DNA of 64,000 nucleotides from Sphingomonas aerophila (GCF_014199305.1 NZ_JACIJK010000005.1:124001-188000), one strand, 5' to 3'; numbered from the stretch's first letter, positions 8,443 to 18,718 are shown. Notes: a model not told the origin generated them from the sequence alone. A program made the numbers and translations.

Positions 8443-9672
8443 TCAGTGGCTCAGCCGGACCATGACGACGCCGTGGGGAGCAACCTTGGCTTCGTAGCGG
8501 CCCTTTCGCTTGCCCATGTCCTTGCGTGCCCACAGGTCGCGGGCGCGCATCTGAACCGATCGCGGCAGGTCCAGCATCGCCCAGTCGGCGCCGATGGTGG
8601 CCGGTGCCTCGCCGCGGTTGAACAACAATATCGTGCGGCCGCCGTCGCTCATCGGCTTGGACCACACCTCGCGGTCGCCGTCCTTCCACACGCGATGCCC
8701 CTGTGCGCCCAGCGGGTCCTGATCCACCGCGATCACGTCCGTGTTGAGCAGGATGGCGCGCGTCGCGGCCGTCATGGTGGCGACGTCGTTTCCCGCGATC
8801 AGCGGCGCTGCCATCATCGCCCACAACGAGAAATGCGCGCGATATTCGGTGTCGGTCAGGCCGCCATTCCCGACTTCCAGCATGTCGGGGTCATTCCAGT
8901 GGCCCGGCGCCGCGTACGGCCATAGCGGCTCGTTCATGTCGGCGATCGACGTCACGCCCCAGCTATAACCGTGGTGCCCCGCCCATTTGTCGGTGATGTC
9001 GCCGGTGGTGCGCCACATGTTGCCGATCTTGGACGCCCACAACCACGGCTTGGAATTGCCCCATTCGCACATGGAGAACAGGATCTCGCGGCCCGACGCC
9101 CGCAGCGCGTCTGACATCAGCGCATAGGCTTCTTCCGCATTGCGCACGCCGGTCGAGCACCAGTCGTACTTGAGGTAGTCCACGCCCCAGCGCGCATATT
9201 GCAGCGCGTCCTGATATTCATGCCCCTGGCTGCCCGGGCGCCCGCCACAAGTCTTGGTGCCCGCATCCGAATAGATGCCGAATTTCAGCCCCTTGCTGTG
9301 GACATAGTCGGCCAGCGCCTTGAGCCCGCTTGGGAACCGGGTCTTGTCTTCGGTGATGAGGCCATTGGCGTCGCGGGCGCCGTGCCAGCAATCGTCCACA
9401 ACGACATAGCGATAACCCGCCGCCTTCATTCCGTTCGCCGAGATCGCGTCGGCGGTTGCCCGGATCGTCGCGTCGTCCACCTTGCAGGCGAACTTGTTCC
9501 AGCTGTTCCACCCCATGGGCGGCGTCTGGGCCAGGCCGTTCGCAACCCGACGGGGGTCCTTTGACGGTGCCAACGTATTCGGATCCGGGTCGAGCACCTC
9601 CTGCGCCGCCGCGGGCACGGCGACCTGGATCAACAAGGCAGCCGGGAACCAGAACCCGAATCTCTTCAACAC
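8443..9672 (-). CDS. Secreted GH27 alpha-galactosidase
   Basis: About 409 residues with a signal peptide (residues 1-24, ending AVPAAAQ), so periplasmic or exported. GH27 hallmarks: TPPMGWNSWNKFAC, YVVVDDCWH, FGIYSDAGTKTCGGRPGS, the nucleophile Asp in YLKYDWC and the acid/base region in HWNDPDMLEVGNGG. The family removes terminal alpha-galactose (sometimes arabinopyranose) from oligosaccharides such as galactomannan fragments; a C-terminal beta-sandwich follows. GTG at 9670-9672 with a GGGGGAGAG site is preferred; ATG at 9699 in frame is possible. It lies inverted in the hisD-nusB interval, next to a damaged methyltransferase. Confidence 0.92.
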   Translation of the reverse strand: MLKRFGFWFPAALLIQVAVPAAAQEVLDPDPNTLAPSKDPRRVANGLAQTPPMGWNSWNKFACKVDDATIRATADAISANGMKAAGYRYVVVDDCWHGARDANGLITEDKTRFPSGLKALADYVHSKGLKFGIYSDAGTKTCGGRPGSQGHEYQDALQYARWGVDYLKYDWCSTGVRNAEEAYALMSDALRASGREILFSMCEWGNSKPWLWASKIGNMWRTTGDITDKWAGHHGYSWGVTSIADMNEPLWPYAAPGHWNDPDMLEVGNGGLTDTEYRAHFSLWAMMAAPLIAGNDVATMTAATRAILLNTDVIAVDQDPLGAQGHRVWKDGDREVWSKPMSDGGRTILLFNRGEAPATIGADWAMLDLPRSVQMRARDLWARKDMGKRKGRYEAKVAPHGVVMVRLSH

Positions 9673-9825
9673 GCAGCGCTCTCCCCCATCCGCACTCAAG
9701 CGGCATTCGCGTCATGGCGCATGGTGCCGGACTTGTCGCCGGTTTCTGGCGAAAGCGGACTGACGGCCGCTGCGGATCTGACCGGGGCTGACTTCGCGTC
9801 CCCGCGCGCCTACATGCCCGCCTCC

Positions 9826-10284
9826 ATGTCACGTCATTCCCCCCGTACCCAGGCGCGTGCCGCCGCTCGCCTCGCCGCCGTTCAGGCGCTGTACCAGCAC
9901 GAGATGGAGGGCACCGCGGTGCCCCAGCTTCTGCATGAGTTCCACAACCACCGCCTCGGCGCCACGATCGAGGACGTCGAATATGCCGATGCCGATGTCG
10001 ATTTCTTCGACGACCTGGTGAACGGCACTGCCGCGCGTCTGGGCGAGATCGACCGCGCGATCGAGGAAAAGCTTGCGACCGGCTGGACGCTCACCCGGCT
10101 GGACAAGCCGATGAAGGCGATCCTGCGCGCTGGCACCTATGAACTGCTTGCCCGGGCGGACGTGCCGGTGGGCGCAACCATCAGCGAATATGTCGATGTT
10201 GCGCACGCCTTCTACGACAAGCGCGAATCCGGCTTCGTCAACGGCCTGCTCGACGCGATCGCAAAGCAGGTCCGCTCCGCCTGA
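9826..10284 (+). CDS. nusB: Transcription antitermination factor NusB
   Basis: A 152-residue all-helical RNA-binding protein. RAAARLAAVQALYQHEM at the N-terminus and the end segment VPVGATISEYVDVAHAFYDKRESGFVNGLLD are diagnostic. NusB with NusE (S10) binds boxA RNA and prevents early termination in rRNA operons. ATG 9826 gives a normal length; ATG 9814 is an alternative. A small DUF4169 gene follows 2 bp after the stop. Confidence 0.95.
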   Translation: MSRHSPRTQARAAARLAAVQALYQHEMEGTAVPQLLHEFHNHRLGATIEDVEYADADVDFFDDLVNGTAARLGEIDRAIEEKLATGWTLTRLDKPMKAILRAGTYELLARADVPVGATISEYVDVAHAFYDKRESGFVNGLLDAIAKQVRSA

Positions 10285-10286
10285 CC

Positions 10287-10463
10287 ATGGCAGAGGTCGT
10301 CAACCTCCGCCGCGCCCGCAAGGCTCGTGCCCGCGACGCGGCAGAGGTGACTGCGGCGGCCAATCGCGCCGCCCATGGCCGCACCCGCGCCGAGCGTGAG
10401 GCAGCCGCACTAGAAGCGAACCGCCAGACCCGCACTCTGGACAACGCCCGCCGCGAACCCTGA
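10287..10463 (+). CDS. DUF4169 family small protein
   Basis: A 58-residue basic protein starting MAEVVNLRRARKARAR and rich in Arg, Ala and Glu, predicted helical throughout. The start and the later GRTRAEREAAALEANRQTRTLD match the DUF4169 family of short alphaproteobacterial proteins with no known function. It starts 2 bp after nusB and is probably co-transcribed. Its charge would fit nucleic-acid or ribosome contact, but that is speculation. Confidence 0.8.
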   Translation: MAEVVNLRRARKARARDAAEVTAAANRAAHGRTRAEREAAALEANRQTRTLDNARREP

Positions 10464-10528
10464 ACGCCCCTTGCCCGCCGCCCGAACGTCGCTAGGCTGA
10501 CGGAGTCGGGTTCGGGAGGGGGACGGGC

Positions 10529-13120
10529 ATGAACGGTATTCGGCGGTTGATCGCCGCCGTCGGGGCGCTGTGCGCGCCCGCCGCCGCCATCGGCCAGCAG
10601 ACAACGCCGACCGCACCGCCCAACCCCGTCGCTCCGCTCATCCCATTGGCGCCGGTCACGCCGCCCGCCTCGCCGGTCTCCACCGCTCCGCTTGCCTCCA
10701 CCGTGCCGGACGATGCGGACGTGGTGGTATTCGGCCTGCGTGGTTCGGTGATCCAGGATGTGCAGCCGCTTGCGACCTTCGATTCCGCTGCGATTGAATC
10801 GACCGGCGCGAGCTCGGTCACCGAACTGCTGCGCACCATTCGCGGCGCCACCCAGTCGGCGGACGGATCGGAACCGATCTTCCTCCTCAACGGCCAGCGC
10901 GTGTCGGGCTACGGGGAGATCGGGACCCTGCCACCCGAGGCAATCGAGAAGGTGGAGGTGCTGCCCGAGCAGACGGCGCTGCGCTTCGGCTATCCCCCGA
11001 CCCGACGCGTGGTGAACTTCATCACGAAACGGCGATTTCGCCAGGTAGAGCTGCGTCAGGCGGTCGGCACGTCGACCCGGGGCGGCGGCGACACCGCCAA
11101 CATACATGCCGGCGCCACCCGCTTCCATGACGGTGCGCGGGTCACGTTGGAGGCGGACTATCGCCACGCCGACGCCATTCGCCAGAGCGAACGCGGCCTG
11201 CTGCCCGATCCGGACCTCCTGTTCGACCCCATCGGAAACGTGTCGGGAATAGCGGGTGGAGAAATCGATCCGGCGCTCAGCGCCGCTGCGGGCACGATCG
11301 TCACCGCAGCGCCCGTGCCGATCGACCCGGCCGCACGGACGCTGGCGGGGTTTGCGGCGGGCGCCAACCAGCCTCGCCTGTTCGACCCCGGCCCGTACCG
11401 CACGTTCCGCCCCGAAAACGATACGGGCAAGGTGGAAATGGTGCTGGCCAATCGGATCAGTGACTCGATCGCTGGATCGGTCAACCTGTCGGCCGAGCAA
11501 AGCCGCGACCGTCATCTCGGCGGGCTTGCGCCCCTAACCCTGCTCGTGCCCGCCGGCCGCTCCCCCTTCAGCCGCGACGTGCTGCTCCAGCGATACCTGA
11601 TAGAGGCCGATCCGCTTCGTTTCCGCCAGACGGTGACGACGCTTCGGGCGGGCACGACCTTGCGCGGCTCGCTGGCGGGCTGGCGCTGGGACCTCACCAC
11701 CTCCGTCGAGCAACAGCGAACGTCGGGCTATACCGACCGCGGCATCGACAGCGCCGTCGCCAACGCCGCGGTCGCTGCCGGCGCCGATCCGTTCGCGCCG
11801 CTCGGCGCGGCCGTCCTGTCCCGCCGCCTGTTCGACCGCGCCGCCCTGCGCACCCGTACCGCGGGCGCCAAAGTGGTGGCGACCAACACGCCGCTCCGCC
11901 TGCCCGCCGGCAACCTGTCAGTCGTCGCGACGGCGGAGGTGGAGCGGACCGGCGCCGTGTCGGCCACCCGCGGGACCAATCCCTTCGCACTATCTCTCGG
12001 GCGGGTGCGAGAGGAAGGGAGCTTGGCGATCGACGTCCCGCTCGCGTCCAGGCGCGAAGGCGTGCTGCCCTGGGCGGGTGAGCTGTCGGTCAACGCCGCC
12101 GGCACGCTTCGCCATGTCGGCGGCTTTGGCACCTTGTGGGACGCGACCGGTGGGATCAGCTGGGCGCCCAGCACCGCCATCCAGCTGCTCGGCCAGCTAA
12201 AGCGCAGTGAAGCACCGCCTGCGCTGGCCCAGCAATCGACGCCAACGGTTCAGGTCCCCAATGTATCGGTATTCGACTATCGCACCGGGCGAACCGCGCT
12301 GGTCACGCTGACGCAGGGCGGCAACCCCGACCTGTTACCGGAACGGCGCTCGGTTTCGTCGCTGACGCTCAACCTTAAACCGTTCGCCGGGCGTGAGTGG
12401 CGGGTCAGCGCTACCTATTCCGACACGGTGATCCGTGACCAGACCGCTACCATTTATGCCTTCACGCCCCGGACGGAGGGCATCTTGTCCGACCTGCTGG
12501 TGCGCGACGCCACCGGCCAGCTTCAGTCCCTGATCTTCCGCCCGACCAATATCGCCCGAGAGCATACGAAGTCACTCGGGATGACGCTCAACGTCTACGG
12601 CCAGCTCGGCAAGAAGCCGCCGGAGGCAGCCGCGGGCTCCCCACCGGCTGAGCGGCCCAGCTTTTATGGCGGGCTGGGCCCCACCCTGCTCTTTTCGGAC
12701 AAGCTGCAACTGCGCCCGGGCACGGCCGAACTCGACCGGCTGGGGGGCGATACGATCACCGGCGCGGGCACGGCGCGCTTTTCGGGATACGGCTATGGTG
12801 GGTTGAGCTATCTCGGCAACGGCATGACCTTCGACTTCTGGTATAACGGCGCGAACCGGGTGCTGGGCGGGATGGATGCGACCGACCTGCGCTTTGCCTC
12901 CATCTTCAAGCTCAACCTCGGTGCATTCGCCAGCGTGCACCATTTTCTTCCCCGCCAGGCCTGGACCAAGAAGCTGCAGATCAAGCTCGAGGTCTCCAAC
13001 GTCACCGACGCGCGCCAGCGAGTGACGGACGGCAATGGCCGCGTACCGAACCGCTTTCAGTCCGCCTATCTCGATCCGGTCGGACGCACGCTGACGCTGA
13101 CCCTGCGCAAGCTGCTGTGA
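10529..13120 (+). CDS. TonB-dependent receptor-like outer membrane protein
   Basis: An 863-residue outer membrane protein with a signal peptide (residues 1-22), a Pro/Ala/Thr-rich spacer to about residue 60, a plug-like domain at about 70-170 (SSVTELLRTIRGATQSA, IFLLNGQRVSGYGEI, LPPEAIEKVEVLPE) and a beta barrel ending in VGRTLTLTLRKLL with an almost C-terminal hydrophobic residue. The plug is shorter than in siderophore receptors, and the barrel has many NRISDSIAGSVNLSAE-type strand repeats. The ligand is unknown. Its stop overlaps the thiL start (GTGA), so it is wedged inside a housekeeping operon. ATG 10529 follows a GGGAGGGGG stretch. Confidence 0.85.
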   Translation: MNGIRRLIAAVGALCAPAAAIGQQTTPTAPPNPVAPLIPLAPVTPPASPVSTAPLASTVPDDADVVVFGLRGSVIQDVQPLATFDSAAIESTGASSVTELLRTIRGATQSADGSEPIFLLNGQRVSGYGEIGTLPPEAIEKVEVLPEQTALRFGYPPTRRVVNFITKRRFRQVELRQAVGTSTRGGGDTANIHAGATRFHDGARVTLEADYRHADAIRQSERGLLPDPDLLFDPIGNVSGIAGGEIDPALSAAAGTIVTAAPVPIDPAARTLAGFAAGANQPRLFDPGPYRTFRPENDTGKVEMVLANRISDSIAGSVNLSAEQSRDRHLGGLAPLTLLVPAGRSPFSRDVLLQRYLIEADPLRFRQTVTTLRAGTTLRGSLAGWRWDLTTSVEQQRTSGYTDRGIDSAVANAAVAAGADPFAPLGAAVLSRRLFDRAALRTRTAGAKVVATNTPLRLPAGNLSVVATAEVERTGAVSATRGTNPFALSLGRVREEGSLAIDVPLASRREGVLPWAGELSVNAAGTLRHVGGFGTLWDATGGISWAPSTAIQLLGQLKRSEAPPALAQQSTPTVQVPNVSVFDYRTGRTALVTLTQGGNPDLLPERRSVSSLTLNLKPFAGREWRVSATYSDTVIRDQTATIYAFTPRTEGILSDLLVRDATGQLQSLIFRPTNIAREHTKSLGMTLNVYGQLGKKPPEAAAGSPPAERPSFYGGLGPTLLFSDKLQLRPGTAELDRLGGDTITGAGTARFSGYGYGGLSYLGNGMTFDFWYNGANRVLGGMDATDLRFASIFKLNLGAFASVHHFLPRQAWTKKLQIKLEVSNVTDARQRVTDGNGRVPNRFQSAYLDPVGRTLTLTLRKLL

Positions 13121-14019
13121 CGGAGGCCGAGTTCATCCAGGCGCTGCGCCGACTGCCGCTCCACGCCGGCGCGCGGGGCCTGACGGACGATGCCGCCGTG
13201 GTTGCCGGGCTGGTCCTCACCACCGATACGCTGGTGGAGAGCGTTCACTTCCTTTCGACCGACCCGCCCGCCGACGTGGCATGGAAGCTGGTCGCGGTCA
13301 GCCTGTCGGACCTCGCCGCCAAGGGCGCCCGGCCGGAAGGCGTGCTGCTCAACCATCCGCTGACCGATGACGCCTGGGACCGCGCCTTCCTGTCTGGCCT
13401 GGCCGAAGTACTTGGCGCCTATGCCGTTCCGTTGATCGGCGGCGATACGGTGTCGCTTCCCGCCGGCGCTTCCCGCGTACTGTCCCTCACCGCGCTCGGC
13501 GCGGACGCTCCCGCCCCGCCCCGCAGCGGCGCCCGCGCGGGAGATACCCTCTACGTCACCGGCACCGTGGGAGACGCGGGCGTCGGCCTCCGCATCGCGC
13601 GCGGAGAGGCGGGCCCCCTCGGCCTTTGCAACCGTTACCGCCGCCCCACCCCGCGCTTGGCGGAGGGGCGTCAGCTCGCGCCGCTCGTCCACGCCATGGC
13701 TGACGTGTCGGATGGCGTGCTGATCGACGCTGCTCGCATGGCCGCCGCCTCCGGCCTCGCCGTCAGCCTGGACCTCGCGATGCTGCCACTTTCGCGCGAC
13801 CTTCAGGCGTTTAGCGGGGATAACAGGGCCGCCCGCCTCGCCGCCGCCACTGCGGGCGACGATTACGAGCTGCTCTTCGCCGCCACTGCGGACCTGCCGC
13901 TTCCCGTGCCTGCCACCGCAATCGGCCGCTTCGTCCAGGGCGCAGGCCTTTACCTCTATCAAGCGGGCGAGCCAGTACCCCTTCCCGACCATCTCGGCTT
14001 CGAACATGCCGGCAACTGA
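13117..14019 (+). CDS. thiL: Thiamine-monophosphate kinase (ThiL)
   Basis: Phosphorylates thiamine monophosphate to thiamine pyrophosphate. The 300-residue protein shows DDAAVV (first Asp-rich metal/ATP site), TTDTLVESVHFL, SLSDLAAKGARP, IGGDTVSLP and SDGVLIDAARMA, the standard order of ThiL/PurM-like motifs. The start is GTG 13117, overlapping the upstream TonB receptor stop; no better start lies near. Next to nusB in many alphaproteobacteria, which supports the call. Confidence 0.94.
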   Translation: MTEAEFIQALRRLPLHAGARGLTDDAAVVAGLVLTTDTLVESVHFLSTDPPADVAWKLVAVSLSDLAAKGARPEGVLLNHPLTDDAWDRAFLSGLAEVLGAYAVPLIGGDTVSLPAGASRVLSLTALGADAPAPPRSGARAGDTLYVTGTVGDAGVGLRIARGEAGPLGLCNRYRRPTPRLAEGRQLAPLVHAMADVSDGVLIDAARMAAASGLAVSLDLAMLPLSRDLQAFSGDNRAARLAAATAGDDYELLFAATADLPLPVPATAIGRFVQGAGLYLYQAGEPVPLPDHLGFEHAGN

Positions 14020-14114
14020 ATTGCTTGCGCTCGCCAGAACCGCGCCATAGCCTCCCCTCCTGATCGGCAGACCGGGGAACATCGGCAGCTGATCGCCACA
14101 GGAGGAGGATCCGA

Positions 14115-16289
14115 ATGACGAGCGTGTATATCGCCATCGTCTGCGGGCTGGTCGCCGTTCTCTACGGCGTATTCACCAGTCAACAGCTGCTACGTCAGCC
14201 CGCGGGCGACGCCCGGATGCAAGACATTGCCGCCGCCATACAGGAAGGCGCAAAGGCCTATCTGGGTCGCCAGTACACCACCATCGCCATCGTCGGCGTC
14301 GTTGTCGCCGTGATCCTCTTTTTCACCCTCAGCATTGTTTCCACCGTCGGGTTCGTGGTCGGCGCCGTTCTGTCGGGGATGGCCGGCTATATCGGCATGA
14401 ACATCTCCGTCCGCGCGAACGTCCGCACCGCGGAGGCCGCTCGCACCAGCTTGCAAGGGGGACTCACCACCGCTTTTCGCTCGGGCGCGGTCACCGGCAT
14501 GCTCGTCGCGGGGCTCGGCCTGCTCGCGATCAGTGGCTTCTTCTGGTATCTCACTGGCCCCGCGGGCCATGCCCCCGGCGACCGGGTGATCGTGGAGGCG
14601 CTGACCGCGCTCGCCTTTGGCGCCTCGCTCATCTCCATCTTCGCGCGCCTTGGCGGCGGCATCTTCACCAAGGCGGCGGATGTCGGCGCGGACCTGGTCG
14701 GCAAGGTGGAGGCCGGCATCCCGGAGGATGACCCCCGCAACCCCGCCGTGATCGCGGACAATGTCGGCGACAATGTCGGCGACTGCGCCGGCATGGCCGC
14801 CGACCTGTTCGAAACCTATGTCGTGACGCTTGGCGTCACCATGATCTCCATCGCGCTGCTGATCACGGCGGACTCTGCCGACCTGCTGCGCCTGATGAGC
14901 CTGCCGCTGATCGTTGGGGGCGTTTGCATCATCACCTCCGTCATCGGCACCTATATGGTGCGGCTGGGCAAAGGCTCCATCATGGGGGCGCTCTATAAGG
15001 GGTTCTGGACTTCAGCGATCCTGGCCGTGCCCGCCATCTGGGTCGCGACCAGCTATACGCTGGGCGGCATGGATCGCCCGATCGGGGCCGCGAGCTTCCT
15101 CGAGGGTGCGTCCGCGGCCGGGCTCAACCCGTCCCAGATCACCGGCACCAACGAAGGGTCGCTGACGGTCACCGGTACCCAGCTGTTCTGGTGCATGCTG
15201 ATCGGCCTTGCCGTCACCGGCCTGATCGTCTGGATCACCGAATACTACACCGGCACCAACTACCGCCCGGTCCGCTCCATCGCGCACGCGTCGCAGACGG
15301 GCCATGGCACCAACGTCATCCAGGGCCTGGCGATCAGCCTGGAAGCGACCGCGCTGCCCACGCTCGTCATCGTCGTCGCGGTGATCGCAACCTACAAGAT
15401 CGCCGGCATTATCGGCATTTCGTTTGCCGCGACGGCGATGCTGGCGCTGGCCGGCATGGTGGTGGCGCTCGACGCGTACGGCCCGGTCACCGACAATGCC
15501 GGCGGCATCGCGGAAATGGCAGGCCTGCCCGATGAGGTGCGCGAGCGCACCGACGCGCTGGACGCGGTCGGCAATACGACCAAGGCGGTGACGAAGGGCT
15601 ATGCCATCGCCTCTGCCGCGCTCGCCGCGCTGGTGCTGTTCGGCGCGTACACCAGCGACTTGCACGAGTATTTCCCCGCCATCGCCGATGATCCCAAGCT
15701 GTTCAGCCTGTCCAACCCTTACGTCATCGTCGGCCTGCTGCTGGGCGCTCTGCTCCCTTACCTGTTCGGCGCGTTCGGCATGACCGCCGTCGGCCGCGCG
15801 GCGGGCGCGGTGGTGGAGGAGGTGCGCGGCCAGTTCCGCGACAATCCGGGCATCATGGCGGGCACCAGCCGCCCCAATTACGGCCGAACCGTTGACCTCG
15901 TCACCAGGGCGGCGATCAAGGAGATGATTATCCCGTCGCTCCTTCCCGTCCTGTCCCCCATTGTCCTGTTCTTCGTGATCAGCGCCGTGGCGGACCGGGC
16001 GGCTGGCTTCGCGGCGGTTGGCGCGATGCTGCTGGGCGTGATCGTTTCGGGGCTGTTCGTGGCGCTGTCCATGACCAGCGGCGGCGGCGCGTGGGACAAT
16101 GCCAAGAAATTCATCGAGGACGGCAATTACGGCGGCAAGGGATCGGAAGCCCACAAGGCTGCCGTCACTGGCGACACGGTGGGTGACCCGTACAAGGACA
16201 CCGCGGGCCCGGCAGTGAACCCCATGATCAAGATCACAAACATCGTCGCGCTCCTGCTGCTGGCGGCCCTGGCCGCCCAAGGCGGCTAA
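14115..16289 (+). CDS. hppA: Membrane H+-translocating pyrophosphatase
   Basis: Couples PPi hydrolysis to proton pumping across the inner membrane. The 724-residue, roughly 16-helix protein has the signature [43 protein letters not shown] and the C-terminal [21 protein letters not shown]. The key residue in [13 protein letters not shown] is Lys where K+-dependent enzymes have Ala, so this is the K+-independent, H+-pumping class. ATG 14115 has an AGGAGGAG site 6 nt upstream. It follows thiL with a 95-bp gap. Confidence 0.97.
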   Translation: MTSVYIAIVCGLVAVLYGVFTSQQLLRQPAGDARMQDIAAAIQEGAKAYLGRQYTTIAIVGVVVAVILFFTLSIVSTVGFVVGAVLSGMAGYIGMNISVRANVRTAEAARTSLQGGLTTAFRSGAVTGMLVAGLGLLAISGFFWYLTGPAGHAPGDRVIVEALTALAFGASLISIFARLGGGIFTKAADVGADLVGKVEAGIPEDDPRNPAVIADNVGDNVGDCAGMAADLFETYVVTLGVTMISIALLITADSADLLRLMSLPLIVGGVCIITSVIGTYMVRLGKGSIMGALYKGFWTSAILAVPAIWVATSYTLGGMDRPIGAASFLEGASAAGLNPSQITGTNEGSLTVTGTQLFWCMLIGLAVTGLIVWITEYYTGTNYRPVRSIAHASQTGHGTNVIQGLAISLEATALPTLVIVVAVIATYKIAGIIGISFAATAMLALAGMVVALDAYGPVTDNAGGIAEMAGLPDEVRERTDALDAVGNTTKAVTKGYAIASAALAALVLFGAYTSDLHEYFPAIADDPKLFSLSNPYVIVGLLLGALLPYLFGAFGMTAVGRAAGAVVEEVRGQFRDNPGIMAGTSRPNYGRTVDLVTRAAIKEMIIPSLLPVLSPIVLFFVISAVADRAAGFAAVGAMLLGVIVSGLFVALSMTSGGGAWDNAKKFIEDGNYGGKGSEAHKAAVTGDTVGDPYKDTAGPAVNPMIKITNIVALLLLAALAAQGG

Positions 16290-16326
16290 GGCGCAGGGAG
16301 CAGAAGAGCGCGACCGGCCGTCGGAC

Positions 16327-16383
16327 GGCGGGGAACCAAGCCCCGCCGATCCGTTCGACGTCACGGACTTGCTCCGTGACGTC
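16327..16383 (+). terminator. Tandem hairpins after hppA
   Basis: Two hairpins follow hppA. The first is GGCGGGG (16327-16333) with CCCCGCC (16341-16347). The second is a perfect 11-bp stem, GACGTCACGGA (16357-16367) with TCCGTGACGTC (16373-16383), loop CTTGC. Neither has a U-tract, so Rho-assisted termination or 3'-end protection is more likely than classical intrinsic termination. The remaining DNA up to 16546 shows no gene. Confidence 0.45.
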
Positions 16384-16546
16384 GCCTCGCCCTTACTCGG
16401 CACAAAGCTCGCCCACAGCAGATAGCTGCCCAACAAATCGCGCGACCACGTCCGCGGTCATTTCCAAAATTGACGAGCAATCTCGTCCTGTTAATCTCTC
16501 GATTGCGGCTTTGGGGGCAAAGCCGGATCAAAGGGGGTTACTTTAC

Positions 16547-18505
16547 ATGTCGCACCGTCGCGCGCTGTCGCTCGCCATCACCCTATTTGCCACCAGCCTG
16601 GCTAGTGCACAGACCGCAAGCCAGACTTCTGCGCCGACACCCGTCGGAGCGGTCGCAGATGGCGAGGGACCGGTGCCCGTCGAGGTCTTCGCGCAACTCC
16701 CGATGCTCGATAAGCCCCGCCTATCCCCAGATGGCACGCGCATTGCCGCAAAGATGGCGATCAAGGGTGTCCAGCACCTCGTCGTTGCGCCACTATTCGG
16801 GGGCGAGCCAACCGCATTAAAAGTGGGAGCGGACGTCGATATCAATTGGTGGCGCTGGGTCGGCGATAACTGGCTGATCGCTGGCGTCGGCGGCCAAACA
16901 ACCATCTTAGGCGACGAATACTACATCACCCGAATGCTCGGGCTCAGCGCCGATCTTAAGAAGCAGACGCAGATTGACTGGACCCATTCCGGTATCCGGG
17001 CCGACGATCTGCTCTGGTCTGCGCGTGACGGCAGCCCCCGCATTCTCTTCTCACGCTCAACAGGCGTCGAAACAACGGTCGATGTCCACCCTTCCGTTTG
17101 GGAGGCTGACGTGTCGACGGGAAAGGTCAAGCGGGTCGCCCCCAGTCAGACCGATGTTTGGGACTGGTACGCCGACGGCGCGGGAACACTGCGCATGGGT
17201 ATCCGCTATACGGATAACACCGGCAAATCAGCGCTGCTTTATCGCGCTTCGAACAACGAACCCTTTCGCACCATCGCGCGCGGTGACTCGAGGAAGGACA
17301 AAAGCTTCATTATCCCCACCATCTTCCGGGCAGACGGCACTGCGCTTGCCACCAGTGACAATGATGGGAGGGATGCCCTGTACGAAGTATCCCTCCCCGA
17401 TCTCACGCTCGGCAAGAGGATATACGATCATCCGGGCTACGACATCGACGGCGTTGTCGAGAATGGCACCAGCAGCGACGTCCTGGGGATAAGCGTAACG
17501 GACAAGTTCGACCATGTCGTCTGGCTCGATCCCGACATGAAGAAGGTTCAAGCCGCGGCCGACGCGGCGGTGGGCGATCGACGCGCGCGCATCATCTCGC
17601 GAAACATAGATGGGACGCGCATGCTGGTGGAGATTGGTGGCCCGTCGCAGGCGGGAACAATCTTTTATTGGGACATCGTCGGCGACCGAATGCAGCGCTA
17701 CGCCTTCCAGAACGCCGCGCTGCGCAACCGCAGCCTCTCACCGGTCAAAACCGTCCACTATACGGCTCGGGATGGCACGCCGATCGAAGCGGTCTTGACG
17801 CTGCCGCGCCGACGCGAAGCCAAGAACCTACCATTGATAGTGCTGCCCCATGGCGGCCCGATTGCCCGCGACAGCGAAAGCTGGGACTGGTGGGTGCAAT
17901 ACTTGGCCGAGCAGGGCTATGCTGTGATCCAGCCGAATTATCGCGGCTCGTCGGGCTATGGCACTGCCTTTCTCAAGCTGGGAGAGGGCGAATGGGGTCT
18001 GAAGATGCAGGACGACCTCAACGACGCCATCACTTATCTTGCGAAAGAAGGTATCGCCGACTCCAGGCGGGTCTGCATCGCGGGGGCCTCCTATGGGGGC
18101 TACGCCGCGATGCGCGCCGCGGAGCGCGACGGAGCGCTGTACCGATGTGCGATCTCCTATGCCGGCGTTTCAGACCTTGCCGGGATCAAGCGATACGACG
18201 CGCAATTCCTGAACGGAAAGACGCTTGGTCGTTACTGGACCAAGCGTGCGACCGACTTGCAGTCCGTGTCGCCGCGATTCGGCGCGCAGAAAGTGTCCAT
18301 TCCTGTGCTGTTGATGCACGGGAAGGAGGACAAGCGCGTTCCCGTTAAGCAATCGCGCCAGATGGCAGAGGCGCTGAAAGACGCGGGCAAGACCTACGAG
18401 TATGTCGAGCAGCCGCTGGGAGACCATCATTTTACCCGCAGTGAAGATCGTCTCGAGTTCTTGAAGGCGATGGGCGCGTTCCTGGCGAAATATAATCCCG
18501 CTTAA
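16547..18505 (+). CDS. Secreted S9 family (prolyl oligopeptidase/DPP-like) peptidase
   Basis: A 652-residue exported serine peptidase. Residues 1-22 form a signal peptide (ending ASAQTAS). A beta-propeller-like region (about 50-390) starts with LPMLDKPRLSPDGTRIAAKM; the C-terminal alpha/beta hydrolase domain has HGGPIARDSESWDWWVQYLAEQ, the nucleophile Ser515 in GASYGGYAAM, Asp in GKEDKRVP and His in LGDHHF. S9 enzymes release dipeptides or cleave short peptides. ATG 16547 follows AAAGGGGG. The coding sequence is noticeably less GC-rich than its neighbours, which suggests later acquisition. It is monocistronic. Confidence 0.9.
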   Translation: MSHRRALSLAITLFATSLASAQTASQTSAPTPVGAVADGEGPVPVEVFAQLPMLDKPRLSPDGTRIAAKMAIKGVQHLVVAPLFGGEPTALKVGADVDINWWRWVGDNWLIAGVGGQTTILGDEYYITRMLGLSADLKKQTQIDWTHSGIRADDLLWSARDGSPRILFSRSTGVETTVDVHPSVWEADVSTGKVKRVAPSQTDVWDWYADGAGTLRMGIRYTDNTGKSALLYRASNNEPFRTIARGDSRKDKSFIIPTIFRADGTALATSDNDGRDALYEVSLPDLTLGKRIYDHPGYDIDGVVENGTSSDVLGISVTDKFDHVVWLDPDMKKVQAAADAAVGDRRARIISRNIDGTRMLVEIGGPSQAGTIFYWDIVGDRMQRYAFQNAALRNRSLSPVKTVHYTARDGTPIEAVLTLPRRREAKNLPLIVLPHGGPIARDSESWDWWVQYLAEQGYAVIQPNYRGSSGYGTAFLKLGEGEWGLKMQDDLNDAITYLAKEGIADSRRVCIAGASYGGYAAMRAAERDGALYRCAISYAGVSDLAGIKRYDAQFLNGKTLGRYWTKRATDLQSVSPRFGAQKVSIPVLLMHGKEDKRVPVKQSRQMAEALKDAGKTYEYVEQPLGDHHFTRSEDRLEFLKAMGAFLAKYNPA

Positions 18506-18718
18506 GAGGGAGAGCGGGACCTACGTAGATACGGCTCCACCCCCACGATCTCTCGATCACGCCCCTCTCCGCATCGCGCCGCTCAGGCAACGGCCCTTGA
18601 ACGACGCCGCCCTGCTCGCCATCTTCGGACCAAGTCGCCGGGCTATCCAGCCCCACGCCTTCCCTTTGCGCGCCCTTTCCCGTATGGGCGGCGCGATTTT
18701 CAGACATAGAGGTCCTGT

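Noticed and set aside
15012..16436. 474-codon minus-strand open frame opposite hppA
   Set aside because: The plus strand encodes an unmistakable pyrophosphatase; the antisense product lacks any fold signature.
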